64,000 bases of DNA from Pseudooceanicola marinus (GTDB lineage Bacteria; Pseudomonadota; Alphaproteobacteria; Rhodobacterales; Rhodobacteraceae). The notes below the pieces were generated by a model. The model saw nothing but the letters and a program-made list of their open reading frames with translations. It did no database searches and was not told the DNA's origin. The stretch spans positions 186,001-250,000 of the forward strand of contig NZ_PGTC01000018.1 in assembly GCF_002786295.1 (NCBI RefSeq). The letters run 5' to 3'. Shown here piece after piece: positions 16,035 through 23,894 of the stretch. Position numbers and translations under genes: made by a program. Every line of letters starts with the position of its first letter. Position 1 is the stretch's first letter.

Positions 16035-17894
16035 ATGGACGATTATTTCCGCGCCTTCGAGGACCGGCGCCCGCCAGAGCCGCTGCCCTATTCCCCCGCG
16101 CGGGAAATGCTGTGGCAGTTCCTGGCGACCCTCGCCCTGGTCGTCGGCGGCTGGTACATCTGGTGGCGCTGGACCAGCTCGCTGAACCCCGACGCGATGT
16201 GGTTCGCCATCCCGCTTGTGCTGGCCGAAACCTTCGCCTACGTCGGGCTGATCCTCTTCGTCTACAACCTCTGGCGCGACCAGCCGATCGAGATCCGCGA
16301 TCCCCCCGCCACCCTGGGCGACATCGACCCGACCTCGCCCGAGGGCGACCGGCCCCTGACCATCGACATCCTCTTTGCCACCTACAACGAGGAACCGGAG
16401 CTGGTCCGGCTGGGCATTCTGGACTCCAAGGCCCTGAACTACCCGCACGAGATCGAGGTGAAGATCCACGTCCTCGACGACGGCAAGCGCGCCAACATGC
16501 GTCGCGTGGCCGAGGAAGAGGGCGTCGGCTACATCACCCGCGAGACGAACGAGGGCTTCAAGGCCGGCAACCTGCGCAACGCGATGGAGCAGACCTCGGG
16601 CGACCTGATCGTCATCTGCGACGCCGACACCCGCCCCTTCCCGACGCTGCTGGAACGCACGCTGGGCTATTTCCGCGACCCCAAGATGGCCTGGGTGCAG
16701 ACCCCGCAGTGGTTCTACGATCTGCCGGCGGGTGAGCGGCTGCATGACGTGATGCACCGCCGACTGGGCCTGCTGGGGCGCTGGACGGGGCGCGCGGTCG
16801 AGGGCGTGCTGGGTGAGATCCGCCTGGGCGAGGATCCTTTCGTCAACGACCCCAAGATGTTCTACGACATCATCCAGCGCCGCCGGAACCACGCCAACGC
16901 GTCCTTCTGCTGTGGCGCCGGGTCGATCCACCGCCGCGAAGCGGTGCTGGAAGCCTCGCTGCGCAGCTTCGGCGCCAGTGTCGAACGCCGGGTGATCGCC
17001 GCCGAGGAGGAGATCACCCTGGAAAGCCGCGAAAACCGCGTCTCCCCCGAGTTGTTGGAGGCGCTGCGCACCGCCGCCGTCACCGAGGAAGTGCTGACCC
17101 CCTACAAGTTCCACGTCTCCGAGGACATCTATACCTCCATCGTGCTGCATTCGGACCGTGAGCGGGAATGGAAATCCTACCAGCACCCCTACGTCGAAAG
17201 TAAGATGCTGTCGCCGCAGGACCTGCTGACCTGGACCATCCAGCGCTACAAATACGCCGGCGGCAGCCTGGACATCCTGTTCCATGACAACCCTCTGTTC
17301 CGAAAGGGACTGACCTTCGCCCAGCGGATGATGTACGGGGCGACGTTCTACAGCTACCTGGGCTCGATCTGGAACGTGATCTTCCTCTTTGCGCCCATCG
17401 TCTATCTGTTCACCGGCATCGCGCCGGTGTCAGCCTATTCCAACGATTTCTTCGCCCATGTGATCCCCTTCCTGGTGACGCTGGAACTGGCGATGATGGT
17501 GGGCACCTGGGGCATTGCGGGCTATGCGGCCAAGGCCAGCTACCTGTCCTTCTTCCCCCTGGGGCTGAAAGCGATCTGGACCGTCCTGCGGGGCGAGAAG
17601 ATCTCCTTCACCGTGACGCCCAAGGACCGCAACGCCGACACCTTCCTGCGGCTGGTGAAACCTCAGATCGCCGTGCTGGCGCTCACCGCCCTTGGCGGCC
17701 TCTGGGGCCTCGGCGCGCTGTGGCTGGGCGGCACCCAGCACAGCCTGACCGGCGTCGTGACCAACTGCCTCTGGGGTCTGAACAACTGCGTCGCCATGTG
17801 GGGCATGATCGCCGCTGCCCTCTGGCAGCCGCCCGAAACCCCCGCCGACACCGCCGAGCCCCCCCTGATGAAAGCCGAGGAGACCCCGACGTGA
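16035..17894 (+). CDS. Cellulose synthase-like processive glycosyltransferase, GT2
   Basis: A 619-residue inner-membrane synthase. Two N-terminal membrane segments (about 27-46, 55-78) precede a GT2 domain with the BcsA-type residues: D148/D149 in HVLDDGKRANM, DAD at 196-198, SED at 362-364 in place of TED, and QRYKY at 403-407 in place of QxxRW. Four or more membrane segments follow (about 440-600). No PilZ domain is seen, so direct c-di-GMP control as in BcsA is not expected. About 110 residues (235-350) between DAD and SED are longer than usual. It should polymerise a UDP-sugar and export the glycan; the sugar is unknown. Confidence 0.9.
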   Translation: MDDYFRAFEDRRPPEPLPYSPAREMLWQFLATLALVVGGWYIWWRWTSSLNPDAMWFAIPLVLAETFAYVGLILFVYNLWRDQPIEIRDPPATLGDIDPTSPEGDRPLTIDILFATYNEEPELVRLGILDSKALNYPHEIEVKIHVLDDGKRANMRRVAEEEGVGYITRETNEGFKAGNLRNAMEQTSGDLIVICDADTRPFPTLLERTLGYFRDPKMAWVQTPQWFYDLPAGERLHDVMHRRLGLLGRWTGRAVEGVLGEIRLGEDPFVNDPKMFYDIIQRRRNHANASFCCGAGSIHRREAVLEASLRSFGASVERRVIAAEEEITLESRENRVSPELLEALRTAAVTEEVLTPYKFHVSEDIYTSIVLHSDREREWKSYQHPYVESKMLSPQDLLTWTIQRYKYAGGSLDILFHDNPLFRKGLTFAQRMMYGATFYSYLGSIWNVIFLFAPIVYLFTGIAPVSAYSNDFFAHVIPFLVTLELAMMVGTWGIAGYAAKASYLSFFPLGLKAIWTVLRGEKISFTVTPKDRNADTFLRLVKPQIAVLALTALGGLWGLGALWLGGTQHSLTGVVTNCLWGLNNCVAMWGMIAAALWQPPETPADTAEPPLMKAEETPT

Positions 17895-19270
17895 GCTTCC
17901 GCCAGAATCTGACCCGCGCCCGCGGCCATATCGTTTTTCTCGTCGCCCTCGTCTGCGGCCTCATTCTGGTGCTGCAGCTTGAAAAGCTCGGCGAGCCACC
18001 TGCGACAAATGCCGTTGAGAGCGACGGCGCTGACACCGTCGCCGCCGCGCCCGAGATCGCCGCCCCCCTGCCCGAGGACCCGATGCAGCCCTTCGAAGAC
18101 CTGGAGCCCCTGCCCCTGCGCGACCCCGCGCCCCTGTCGGAGACCGACGAGGAGTATGCCCGCATCGCCTGGAGCTATTTCCGCAACAACACCAACGAGG
18201 AAACCGGGCTGGTCAACTCGGTCGACAACTACCCCTCGACCACCATGTGGGAGACCGGCTCCTATCTCGTCGCGGTGCTATCGGCCGAGCGGCTGGACCT
18301 CATCTCCGCCGAGGAGGCGCACAACCGCATTGCCCGCGTCCTCGACAGCCTGGCATCGCTGCGGCTCTTCGACGACACCCTGCCCAACAAGGCCTACCAC
18401 GCCCGCACGCTGGAACTGGTGAACTACGCGAACGAACCCGTGGAACTGGGCCTGGGCTGGTCCGCGCTGGACATCGCGCGGGTCGTCGCGACCTTGGGCC
18501 TGGTGGAACGCAATCACCCAGAGCTGTCGGGGGCGGTCGAGGCGCTGATCGACACCTGGGCGCTGGAGCGGATGGTCGAGGATGGCGAACTGATCGGCAT
18601 GAACGTGGTCGAGGGCACGCCGCGCCCCAACCAGGAAGGCCGCGTCGGCTATGAACAATATGCCGCCAAGGGCATGATGCTCTTCGGGTTCGACACGTAC
18701 CGCGCCTATGACGTGCGTCCGCAGTTGATGGTGCAGGAGGTGCTGGGCCAGCCCATTCCGGTGGACACCCGGCTGCACCGCGCCACCACGCCCGCCTTCG
18801 TGGTCAGCGAACCCTACCTTTTCGACGGGCTGGAGTTCGGCTTTGACGCGCGCTCGCACCGTTTCGCCTCGGCGATCTACCGGGCGCAGGAAGCGCGCCA
18901 TGCCGAAACCGGCCAGTTCACTGCCGTCACCGAAAGCCACCTGAACGAGGCCCCCTATTTCGCCTATTCCACCGTCTGGGGCGGGGGCGCACCCTGGGCC
19001 GTGCTGACCTTCCAGGGGGAGCGGATCGACAGCAAGCGCACCGTGGCGACCAAGGCCGCCTTCGGCTGGGATGCCCTTTTCGGGACCGAATACACCGCCG
19101 CGCTGGTGGCCGAGATCGCCGAGACCGCCCAGGCCGGCAAGGGCTGGCCCGAGGGGATCTATGAACAGACCGGCGAGGTGAACACCTCCACCACCACCAA
19201 CACCAACGCGGTGGTTCTGGCCGCGCTGTCGTTCAAGGCCACCGGCCCCCTGATGCGGGACCCTGAATGA
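17891..19270 (+). CDS. Membrane-anchored DUF3131 protein (paralogue)
   Basis: A 459-residue protein with one N-terminal membrane anchor (about residues 13-32, HIVFLVALVCGLILVLQL), a Pro/Glu-rich linker, and a DUF3131 domain (about 85-450; WSYFRNNTNEETGLVNSVDN, PNKAYHARTLELVNYANEP, GYEQYAAKGMMLFGFD). It parallels the 13215-14870 product but lacks the Cys-rich tail. The GTG start lies in a GTGA overlap with the synthase stop. Two diverged copies flanking the acyltransferase and synthase suggest two steps on the same glycan, perhaps cleavage or transfer in the periplasm; this is inference. Confidence 0.88.
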   Translation: MSFRQNLTRARGHIVFLVALVCGLILVLQLEKLGEPPATNAVESDGADTVAAAPEIAAPLPEDPMQPFEDLEPLPLRDPAPLSETDEEYARIAWSYFRNNTNEETGLVNSVDNYPSTTMWETGSYLVAVLSAERLDLISAEEAHNRIARVLDSLASLRLFDDTLPNKAYHARTLELVNYANEPVELGLGWSALDIARVVATLGLVERNHPELSGAVEALIDTWALERMVEDGELIGMNVVEGTPRPNQEGRVGYEQYAAKGMMLFGFDTYRAYDVRPQLMVQEVLGQPIPVDTRLHRATTPAFVVSEPYLFDGLEFGFDARSHRFASAIYRAQEARHAETGQFTAVTESHLNEAPYFAYSTVWGGGAPWAVLTFQGERIDSKRTVATKAAFGWDALFGTEYTAALVAEIAETAQAGKGWPEGIYEQTGEVNTSTTTNTNAVVLAALSFKATGPLMRDPE

Positions 19271-20169
19271 CCCTGTGCCGCTTCGTCTCCGCCCGTTTCT
19301 CCACGCTTGTCGCCCTGTCGCTTCTGCCCACCACCGGGATGGCCCAGCCATGTGTCGGCCCGGCCTTCGACCAGCCCCTGCCCGGGGCCGAGAACGTGCA
19401 GCGCCGCTACGCCGACGTGCCCTCGGCGCGCTATCCCGGGATCTGGCAGGAGGGCCGCGTCGCCGGGTTCACCTACCGGCTGTTCATGGACCTCACGGCC
19501 GAGGTGAACGACGGCTCTACCAACCCTGCCTGGCAGGTCTACCTGACCTGTGATCCCGCCTCCGGCCTCTGCGACGAGAGCTTCGACGGGCTGGCGCCGA
19601 TCGCCGCCTCGCGCACCGCGCAGGTGCTGGGCCGCTGCCTGCTGGGCGGGCTGGTCACGGCGGAGGATTTCGCCCCATCCGAAAATGCGCGCCCCGCCAC
19701 CGGCCTGCCGCCCGGCGCCGGCGTCTCCTCCGACGCGGATCGGCCGGAGAACCCGGCCGCCGGCCTGGCCGCCGCAGCCGCGCTGGAGGGGCTGCGCAAC
19801 CCCGACAACACGGCCGCGCCGGTGATCCCCGAGGTCCCGGAGGATGACCGACCCCTAGCCTTCGGCGAAACCGAGGCCCCCGCACGACCGCAACAGGACA
19901 CGGTCCGGCTGGGACCGAACCTGCTGCCTTCGGGACAGTGCGGGCTGTCGGCGATCGACGAGGGCAGTTCACCGGTCATGACGCTGCAACGACTCTTGCA
20001 GGAGGGCGACTTCGCCCCCGGCGCGGCAGACGGGATGATGGGGCCGAGAACCCGGCAGGCCCTGCAGCGCGCCCTGGGAGACAGCGCCACCGGGCTGACG
20101 GTCACCGAGGCGATTGCCGCGCTCGACCGTGCGCTTTGCGCCGAGATCGAGAACGCGGCGACGGAGTGA
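19267..20169 (+). CDS. Exported protein with peptidoglycan-binding-like domain
   Basis: A 300-residue exported protein: signal peptide (about residues 1-26, FSTLVALSLLPTTGMAQ), a domain with paired Cys (LTCDPASGLCDES), a Pro/Ala-rich linker, and a C-terminal domain resembling PG_binding_1 (about 225-290; VMTLQRLLQEGDFAPGAADG then MMGPRTRQALQRAL). It may anchor the complex or its product to the wall. It starts in an ATGA overlap with the previous gene and is last of the nine-gene operon, followed by a strong terminator. Confidence 0.8.
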   Translation: MTLCRFVSARFSTLVALSLLPTTGMAQPCVGPAFDQPLPGAENVQRRYADVPSARYPGIWQEGRVAGFTYRLFMDLTAEVNDGSTNPAWQVYLTCDPASGLCDESFDGLAPIAASRTAQVLGRCLLGGLVTAEDFAPSENARPATGLPPGAGVSSDADRPENPAAGLAAAAALEGLRNPDNTAAPVIPEVPEDDRPLAFGETEAPARPQQDTVRLGPNLLPSGQCGLSAIDEGSSPVMTLQRLLQEGDFAPGAADGMMGPRTRQALQRALGDSATGLTVTEAIAALDRALCAEIENAATE

Positions 20170-20196
20170 CGCCCGACCCGGTCGACGGACATGAAA

Positions 20197-20224
20197 AAGG
20201 CGGGGTCCGACACGGCCCCGCCTT
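20197..20224. terminator. Bidirectional intrinsic terminator
   Basis: AAGGCGGGG (20197-20205) pairs with CCCCGCCTT (20216-20224) around a 10-base loop. The plus strand continues CTTCTTTG and the minus strand TTTTTCAT, so it serves both the nine-gene operon and the convergent TRAP operon. Confidence 0.85.
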
Positions 20225-20250
20225 CTTCTTTGCCATCATGCAGGCTTGCC

Positions 20251-21597
20251 TCAGCGCCCGGCGACGCTTGGCAGCCACAGCGCCAGCTGCGGGAACAGCG
20301 CCACGGTGATCAGCGCCGCCACCTGCATCAGCACGAAGGGCAAGGCGCCCTTGTAGACCTCGGTGATCGAGGCCCCGGGCACCGAAGAGCGCAGGTAGAA
20401 CAGCGCCATGCCCACGGGCGGCGTCAGGAAGGACGTCTGCAGGCAGATCGCCAGCAGGATCGCCACCCAGACCGGGTCGAAGCCGAAGCTGGTCAGGATC
20501 GGCATCACCAGCGGCGCGACGATCAGCACGATCTCCATCCAGTCCAGGAAGAAGCCCAGCAGGAAGACGATGAAGATAATGAAGGCCAGCACGCCGTGCG
20601 GTCCCAGTGGCAGGGCGCGCAGCGCCGCCTCAATCGTCTCGTCCCCGCCATAGCCGCGCAGCACGACCGAGAAGCAGGACGCGCCGAAGATCAGCATGTA
20701 GAGAAACGCGCTGGTACGGCCCGTGTCATAGCAGACCTGCTTGAAAGCGTCGCGGTTCAGCTTGCCGTTCAGCGCCGCCAGCAGGGTCGCGCCCGCCGCG
20801 CCGATGCCCGCCGCCTCGGTCGGAGAGGCGATGCCCGCCACGATCGAGCCCAGCACCGCCAGCACCAGAGCCAGGGGCGCGAACAGCGCGCCGGTGAACT
20901 CGGCCAGGGCCTTCATCGGCGGCAGACGCCCCCCCTCGCGCTGATAACGCGGCATGGCGTGCGGCGCGATGACGGCGGTGGCGACGATGAAGAGGATGAA
21001 CAGCAGCGCCAGCCCCGCGCCCGGCACGATGGCCCCCATGAACAGATCGCCCACCGGGATGCGCAGCTGGTCGCCCATGACCACCAGCATGATCGAGGGC
21101 GGGATCAGGATGCCGAGGCAACCGGTTGCGCCGACGATGCCGAGGCTGACGGAACGGTTGTAACCCGCCTGGAACATGGTTGGTACGGCAATGGTCGCCA
21201 GCAGCACCACAGAGGCGCCGATGATGCCGGTCGAGGCCGCCAGCACGACACCGATGGCCACGACCGAGATGGCCAGCCCCCCGGGCGCCGGGCCCAGCAG
21301 ACCGCGCATTGACTTCAGCAGCCGTTCGGCAACGCCGGAGCGGTCCAGCATGAAGCCCATGAAGATGAACATCGACATGGGGATCAGCGAATAGCTGGAG
21401 ATCGTGTCGAAGACGCGGTTGGCGACGAACCCGATCATCCGCAGCTCGGCCACGTCGGCGATCTGAAGCGGCTCGATCAGCGTGCCGAGGGCCGCGAAAA
21501 GGACGCCGACGCCGCCCAGCACGAAGGCCACCGGGTAGCCGGAGAAGAGGATCGCCATGAAACTGGCGAAGAACAGGAAGATGAAGAGCGCGTCCAT
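20251..21597 (-). CDS. dctM: TRAP transporter large permease (DctM family)
   Basis: A 448-residue protein with about 12-13 membrane segments, the usual size of TRAP DctM subunits. Typical motifs are GYPVAFVLGGVGVLFA near the start, GCLGILIPPSIMLVVMG (about residues 160-176) and FLTPPVGMALFYLRS near the C-terminus. With the small permease it forms the Na+-driven channel part of a solute importer. One base separates it from the dctQ stop. Substrate is inferred from the TakP-like receptor gene upstream. Confidence 0.95.
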   Translation of the reverse strand: MDALFIFLFFASFMAILFSGYPVAFVLGGVGVLFAALGTLIEPLQIADVAELRMIGFVANRVFDTISSYSLIPMSMFIFMGFMLDRSGVAERLLKSMRGLLGPAPGGLAISVVAIGVVLAASTGIIGASVVLLATIAVPTMFQAGYNRSVSLGIVGATGCLGILIPPSIMLVVMGDQLRIPVGDLFMGAIVPGAGLALLFILFIVATAVIAPHAMPRYQREGGRLPPMKALAEFTGALFAPLALVLAVLGSIVAGIASPTEAAGIGAAGATLLAALNGKLNRDAFKQVCYDTGRTSAFLYMLIFGASCFSVVLRGYGGDETIEAALRALPLGPHGVLAFIIFIVFLLGFFLDWMEIVLIVAPLVMPILTSFGFDPVWVAILLAICLQTSFLTPPVGMALFYLRSSVPGASITEVYKGALPFVLMQVAALITVALFPQLALWLPSVAGR

Positions 21598-21598
21598 G

Positions 21599-22114
21599 TC
21601 AGCGGGCCTCCGACCAGGCGGTGCCGAGGCGTTGCAGGCTGCGGATCAGGATCGACACGCCCTGAAGGGCCAGCAGGCTCATGCCTGCGGCCATGACGCC
21701 CTTGATGATGTAGCGCGCGGGCAGGCCCGAGGGCATGGGCGAGCCTTCCTTCAGCGCCCAGGAGAAGGAGAAGATCTTCCAGGCGTGCCAGGACACAAGG
21801 CCGGCGAAGGGCAGCAGCAGGAAGATCACCCCCAGCACCTCGACCAGGGCCTGGGTGCGCGGGCGCATGCGCGCATGCAGCACGTCGACGCGCACATGGG
21901 TGTCGGTCTGGTAGGCCCAGGCCAGGCAGGACATGACCACCAGGGCGTTGAGATGCCATTGCAGCTCTTCCAGCTCGATCATGCCGATGTTGAAGACGTA
22001 GCGCAGGATGACGTTGAGAAGGATGGTGACGACCAGCAGCGGCAGAACAAAGGAACCGGCCTTGCCGGTCAGTTCCGCCACCCGGTCGATGAAGCGGGTC
22101 AGCGAGGAAAACAT
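21599..22114 (-). CDS. dctQ: TRAP transporter small permease (DctQ family)
   Basis: A 171-residue protein with four membrane segments, standard for DctQ. The segment LLNVILRYVFN and the ELEELQWHLNALVV helix are characteristic of the family. It lies between the receptor gene and dctM; a hairpin separates it from the receptor, which probably lowers its expression relative to the periplasmic protein. Confidence 0.92.
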   Translation of the reverse strand: MFSSLTRFIDRVAELTGKAGSFVLPLLVVTILLNVILRYVFNIGMIELEELQWHLNALVVMSCLAWAYQTDTHVRVDVLHARMRPRTQALVEVLGVIFLLLPFAGLVSWHAWKIFSFSWALKEGSPMPSGLPARYIIKGVMAAGMSLLALQGVSILIRSLQRLGTAWSEAR

Positions 22115-22137
22115 GCGGAGGGTCCTGAAAAGTCACT

Positions 22138-22159
22138 GGGCGGGCCCGAAGGCCCGCCC
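22138..22159 (-). terminator. Attenuator-type hairpin between dctP and dctQ
   Basis: GGGCGGGCC (22138-22146), a CGAA tetraloop and GGCCCGCCC (22151-22159) form a very stable 9-bp hairpin 20 bases after the receptor stop and before dctQ. There is no long T-tract, so partial termination or mRNA stabilisation of the receptor message is more likely than full termination. Confidence 0.6.
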
Positions 22160-22179
22160 GTTGTCCGTGGCACGCAGGA

Positions 22180-23232
22180 TTATTCCTTGTGCGCCGACCA
22201 GGTTTCGACCGAGGCGCGGTAGCTGTTGAGGCTCTCCAGCACGCGGGCGAAGGTCTCATCCGCCTCGGCCTGCTCGGCCATCACTTCGTCATTGGCTTCC
22301 TCGAAGGCGGCGAGGACTTCGGGCGGGAAGGTCTTGATCTCGGTGCCGGCTTCCTCGAACTGGGCGATCGCGGCGGCGTTGCCCGGCGCGGTCGAGGTCA
22401 GCGACCAGATGTTGGTGGCCTTGCAGACCTCTTCGATCTGGCCCTGCTGGGCCTCGGTCATGCTGTCCCACTTGCGCTTGTTGATGATCAGCTCGTTAAA
22501 GGCCGCGGGCTGGTGCCAGCCGGGCAGGTAGTAGTAGTCGGCGACCTTCTCAAAGCCCATGGCCACGTCGATGGCGGGCATCGAGAACTCGGTGCCGTCG
22601 ATCACGCCGCGTTCCAGGTTCGGGTAGATGTCGCCCCCGGCCAGCAGCACGATGGAGGCGCCCATCTTCTTCATCACCTCACCGGCGAGACCGGCAAAGC
22701 GGATCTTCTTGCCTTCCATCGCCTCGGGGCTGTCGATCTCGAAGGTGTACCAGCCACCGGCCTCGGCATCCATCACGCCACAGGGAACGGTGACGACGCC
22801 CTGGGCCTCGTAGATCTCACGCCAGATTTCCAGGCCGCCGCCGTTGTAGATCCAGCCGATGTAGTCGATGGCATCGGGGCCGAAGGGCACGCCACCGAAA
22901 AGCTGCACGGCGGGGAAACGACCGGCGACATAGAGCGGCGAGGTATAGCCCGCATCCAGGGTGCCCTGCTGCACGGCGTCGAAGATCTGCAGCGGCGGAA
23001 CCAGCTTGCCGGCGCCGTACAGATCGACCTCCAGCGCGCCGCCGGAGATCTCGTTGATCGTGTCGGCGAAATGCTGGGCGTTCTGGCCGGAGGCCGGCAG
23101 GGTCAGCGGCCAGGCCGATTGCACGTCGATGGACATGTCGGCGGCGGCCGCAGCGGAAGACAGAAGCGCGGCGCCCGCCAGGGCCCCTGCGACGTTACGG
23201 GCGGTACGGGAAAGGAAGTTGGATCTGGTCAT
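22180..23232 (-). CDS. dctP: TRAP transporter periplasmic receptor, TakP-like
   Basis: A 350-residue exported binding protein: signal peptide (about residues 1-30, ending SSAAAAADM) and a DctP fold with SAWPLTLPASGQNAQHFAD, FGGVPFGP, GGGLEIWREIYE and FAGLAGEVMKKMGAS. The order GGVPFG ... WIYNGGGLE resembles the mannitol/chloroaromatic or 2-oxoacid-binding branch that includes TakP. AAGGACCC precedes the ATG at 23232. It is divergent from the indole-acetate operon across a 662-base region, so an aromatic or keto acid from that pathway is a reasonable guess for its ligand. Confidence 0.93.
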   Translation of the reverse strand: MTRSNFLSRTARNVAGALAGAALLSSAAAAADMSIDVQSAWPLTLPASGQNAQHFADTINEISGGALEVDLYGAGKLVPPLQIFDAVQQGTLDAGYTSPLYVAGRFPAVQLFGGVPFGPDAIDYIGWIYNGGGLEIWREIYEAQGVVTVPCGVMDAEAGGWYTFEIDSPEAMEGKKIRFAGLAGEVMKKMGASIVLLAGGDIYPNLERGVIDGTEFSMPAIDVAMGFEKVADYYYLPGWHQPAAFNELIINKRKWDSMTEAQQGQIEEVCKATNIWSLTSTAPGNAAAIAQFEEAGTEIKTFPPEVLAAFEEANDEVMAEQAEADETFARVLESLNSYRASVETWSAHKE

Positions 23233-23894
23233 GGGTCCTTCGTTTCTGGCTATGTGCGGGGAAGACCGCCCGGGAGCGGTTGAAGTAGATGAGTCTGAGG
23301 GCGCACTCCGGGCAAATGGCGGGCAAGGCTGCTTCCGGCGGAAACCGATCTTGCCCATTTAGATTGCGTGAATTTTCATGGTTTGCCGAAGATTGCGGCA
23401 AAATTGTGATAAAATTCACTCTTTTGTTCACGCGCCGTGAGTACCTGCGCGAATCGAAATCTGATGACTTCTCTAAGGAATTTGCGCGACACCAAGACCC
23501 CAACTGAGACAGTGCCATGTCAGGCAGCCCTCCGAATCGAAGCAAAGCAGAAACTAGTACAGTCCAAATATTTATCGTTTAGTTTCAGGTATTTAAATAG
23601 CGACCAGCAGAATACAGGCACGACGGATATACCTCTAGATCGAGGTATTTTCGGCCGAATCCAGGCCCTATTCCGCGCCGTATGGCCGCCGCTCTCCGGC
23701 AATGTTAGCGCTCAAGAAGAGCCAAAACCGATCCCGCACATATTTTGTGCAAATTGATCTAAATCATTGTTTCACAGGGTTCATATTGGCGTCACACACC
23801 CCCTTAAACGGCTCCCTGGACTGCCTCCGATCACGAAGTGGGTTCCCCGAAAACGAATTTACGGTAATTTTCACTTAACTACTCTGAGTGAGCG
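23233..23894. promoter_or_regulatory. AT-rich divergent regulatory region, TRAP operon / iac operon
   Basis: This 662-base stretch is strikingly AT-rich from about 23360 to 23890 against GC-rich flanks and has no supported gene. It must hold the promoters of the leftward TRAP and the rightward iac operons. Notable pieces are TTGTGATAAAATTCAC around 23403, an inverted repeat at 23629-23648, and ATCTAAATCATTGTTTCAC near 23757. No single promoter is certain. Confidence 0.6.
23629..23648. promoter_or_regulatory. Inverted repeat, candidate operator
   Basis: ATACCTC-TAGATC-GAGGTAT: exact 7-bp arms around a 6-base spacer, about 247 bases upstream of the iacH start. The size suits a dimeric MarR-type regulator such as the iacR-like protein at 37268-37732; this is untested. 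Confidence 0.4.

Noticed and set aside
23437-23757. Possible 106-aa gene in the AT-rich divergent region
   Set aside because: No ribosome site, no recognisable domain, and it would occupy the promoter region of two operons.
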